In this document: in pieces, positions 39,744 to 41,076 of the stretch
Position numbering within the stretch: position 1 is the stretch's first letter
How the letters are laid out: each line of letters starts with the position of its first letter
Assembly: GCA_002687015.1 (NCBI GenBank)
Contig: NYZB01000269.1
Span: forward strand, 1-41,076
Source: Deltaproteobacteria bacterium
GTDB lineage: Bacteria; Myxococcota_A; UBA9160; UBA6930
DNA: 41,076 nt
Reading direction: 5' to 3'
Program-made: the position numbers and the translations under genes
The notes under the pieces: model-generated
Database searches by the model: none
What the model was told of the DNA's origin: nothing
The model's input: only the letters and a program-made list of their open reading frames with translations

Positions 39744-40400
39744 CTAGGCGCGGTGCAGCGCGTCGACGGTCTCGGCCACCCAGGCCTCGTCGCGCCGCAA
39801 CGCGGGCGGGAGGTCCAGGAGGACCGTCGAGAAGATGCCCGCGCAGCGTTCCTGCACCTGACTGGCCAGCTGGTCCTGGGTACCGACGATGGCCCACTCG
39901 TCGAGCATCTCGTCGCTGATCTGGTTCGGCATCTCCTTCCAGCCCCCCGTGCGGGAGAGCCGGTGGAGTTCCTGGCCCACCTCCTGCCAGCCGTGGAACT
40001 CGAGCACGGCGTGATAGGTGGGGGTGGAGGCGTAGAAGGCGATGTGCTGCTTGAGCGCCTGCTTGGCGGCCTCGACACCCGCCTCGTCCGCAGCGACTGC
40101 GAGGAAGGGCGCGCCGATCAGGTCGATCTCCGCGGGTTGGCGCCCCGCCTTCTTGGCACCGGCCTCGATCGCGGGCAGGACCACCTCGCGCGAGTAGCGG
40201 AAGGTGGCGATGGGGTGCAGGCGCAGCCCATCACCCAGCTCGCCCGCCAACCGCGCCATGTAGGGGTTGACCGCAGCCAGGTGGATCGGAACCTCCGGAT
40301 GCTCGATGGGGCCCGGGTTGAAGAAGGGGTTCATCAGCGTAAAGTGGTAGTGCTCGCCGTCGAAGTCCGGCTTCGCGCCCGTCTGGAAGGTCTCGAAGAT
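39744..40400 (-). pseudogene. Luciferase-like (LLM, F420-type) monooxygenase, N-terminus lost at junction
   Basis: About 218 codons of a luciferase-like flavin/F420-dependent enzyme, read on the minus strand and ending at a TAG (39746-39744). The visible part starts around IFETFQTGAKPDFDGEHY and continues PFFNPGPIEH...VPIHLAAVNPYMARLAGELGDGLRLHP, typical of F420-dependent LLM proteins of about 320-340 residues. Roughly the first 100 residues are missing: homology breaks off near 40400, where DNA of different composition begins. It would be the first gene of the minus-strand operon. The truncation is most likely an artefact of the junction rather than a natural pseudogene. The upstream limit is approximate. 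Confidence 0.75.
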
Positions 40401-40407
40401 CGAAAAT
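40385..40407. other. Chimeric junction between two unrelated DNA sources
   Basis: Left of about 40400 the DNA is very GC-rich like the rest of the window; right of it the composition drops markedly and A/T-ending codons become common. Two genes are cut here head to head: the LLM gene on the minus strand and the NrfA gene on the plus strand both lose their 5-prime parts. No insertion sequence, tRNA or direct repeat marks the site. An assembly join is the simplest explanation. Confidence 0.7.
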
Positions 40408-40956
40408 ATGCTTGCCTACTACGACGAAGTGGGTTTCAAAGATTGGACGCACGCCGAAACCGGGGCACCGATGCTCAAAGCCCAGCACCCTGAGTTTGAA
40501 ATGTGGTCCCAGGGAATCCACAGCCAGGCGGGCGTTTCCTGCGCCGATTGCCATATGCCATACAAGCGTGTGGGCGCCATGAAAATCAGCGATCACCATG
40601 TCCGCAGCCCCCTGCTCAATATCAACAACGCCTGCCAGACCTGCCATAAAGTACCCGAAGATGAATTGAAAGATAGAGCGGAAACCATCCAAGCCCGCAC
40701 GTCACACTTGCGGGACCTGGCGCTGGACGCCCTGGTCGACCTAATCGAAGAGATCAAGGGCGCCCGGGAAAATGGAGCAACCGACGACCAACTGGCCGCT
40801 GTGTTGGATTTCCAGCGAAAGGCGAGCTTTTATGTGGATTTTGTCGAAGCAGAGAATTCCGCAGGGTTTCATGCGGACCAGGAGTCAGCCCGTATTTTGG
40901 CGGAATCCATCAATTTTTCCCGCCAGGGCCAAGTTGCCTTGCGAAAATTGCCGTAA
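40396..40956 (+). pseudogene. nrfA: NrfA ammonia-forming cytochrome c nitrite reductase, C-terminal part
   Basis: About 185 codons of the C-terminal half of a pentahaem nitrite reductase, ending at TAA 40956. Two haem-binding CxxCH motifs are visible, CADCHMPY and CQTCHKV, together with QHPEFEMWSQGIHSQAGVSC and the HHVRSPLL histidine region, all characteristic of NrfA around haems 4 and 5. The C-terminal helical part (FQRKASFYVDFVEAENS, FHADQESARILAES) matches the dimer-forming helices. The first 250 or so residues, including the signal peptide and the CxxCK active-site haem, are absent because the gene begins at the chimeric junction. An internal ATG at 40408 is not a real start. It should not be used to assign nitrite respiration to the organism of the main window. 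Confidence 0.85.
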
Positions 40957-40982
40957 CAACTCCATGGTTACAGTCGGTCTTA

Positions 40983-41076
40983 TTATTGAATCAAGCGGGT
41001 GGGGTCGTCGCTGTCGGGTTCGTTCGGGTCGTAGCCGAAGAGTTCCAGCCATTGGTCGAGTTGGCCTTCGGGGACG
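40983..41076 (-). CDS. C-terminal end of an unidentified protein
   Basis: Thirty codons and a TAA stop (40985-40983) are visible on the minus strand before the window ends. The peptide is acidic and ends DPNEPDSDDPTRLIQ, preceded by QLDQWLELFGY. It converges on nrfA with a 26-base gap and shares its lower-GC composition. Codon pattern and the clean convergent arrangement suggest a real gene end. The family cannot be recognised from so short a piece. Confidence 0.5.
   Translation of the reverse strand, partial: VPEGQLDQWLELFGYDPNEPDSDDPTRLIQ

Noticed and set aside
30244-40956. nnrS plus nrfA as evidence for a nitrogen-oxide respiration locus
   Set aside because: nrfA lies beyond the composition break and probably belongs to another organism, and NnrS alone is not diagnostic.

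Overview
The window is very GC-rich, gene-dense DNA (GC looks close to 70% by eye, not computed). The gene content is dominated by acyl-CoA chemistry: five CaiB/BaiF CoA-transferase domains, three thiolase-fold proteins, two DUF35 proteins, three crotonases, two acyl-CoA ligases, an acyl-CoA dehydrogenase, EtfAB and an ETF:quinone oxidoreductase. This suggests an uncultured environmental bacterium, perhaps Myxococcota, Desulfobacterota or Binatota-like. That placement is inference from gene content only. No rRNA, tRNA, CRISPR array or transposase was seen. Apart from the annotated intergenic signals there is no stretch over about 300 bases without a gene.

Layout. (1) 1-963: the start of a ThiF/E1-like adenylyltransferase and an overlapping small zinc-finger gene on the minus strand, plus a divergent gene of unknown function. 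(2) 982-6921: an acyl-CoA ligase, a GFA-family protein, an MFS transporter, a SnoaL-like protein and a membrane FeS oxidoreductase of the FadF/EMO type. (3) 7064-30149: a recognisable promoter/operator, then a plus-strand run of about 23 kb: CoxG-like protein, three CaiB proteins, a three-subunit xanthine-dehydrogenase-family hydroxylase, an amidohydrolase, an Ltp2-like/DUF35 pair, a crotonase, an exported DMSO-reductase-family molybdoenzyme, an acyl-CoA dehydrogenase, a nitroreductase-like protein, a thiolase, a second ligase, an alpha/beta hydrolase and a KstD-like flavoprotein. A BadI-like hydrolase on the minus strand (11531-12412) interrupts it. (4) 30244-40.4 kb: a minus-strand operon read from right to left: LLM monooxygenase (truncated), crotonase, small unknown protein, EtfB, EtfA, DUF35, thiolase, NPD flavoprotein, a double CaiB fusion and NnrS. 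(5) From about 40.4 kb to the end: DNA of clearly different composition with the C-terminal part of an NrfA nitrite reductase and the end of another gene. This is most likely an assembly chimera.

Working model (inference): a carboxylic acid or hydrocarbon-derived compound, probably alicyclic or steroid/terpenoid-like, is activated to its CoA thioester by ligases or CoA transfer. It is then hydroxylated with water by one or both molybdenum enzymes, desaturated by the acyl-CoA and KstD-like dehydrogenases, hydrated, ring-opened by the BadI-like hydrolase, and shortened by retro-aldol (thiolase-fold/DUF35) and thiolytic steps. Electrons would leave through EtfAB and the FadF/EMO-like complex to the quinone pool. 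The substrate cannot be read from the sequence.

The least expected items are a pair of 85-bp palindromic elements at the ends of convergent operons, each supplying the stop codon of a neighbouring gene; an orphan molybdoenzyme catalytic subunit; a CaiB protein without the usual catalytic Asp; two genes that seem to start at CTG within a CTGA overlap; and a zinc-finger/E1 gene pair running off the left edge.
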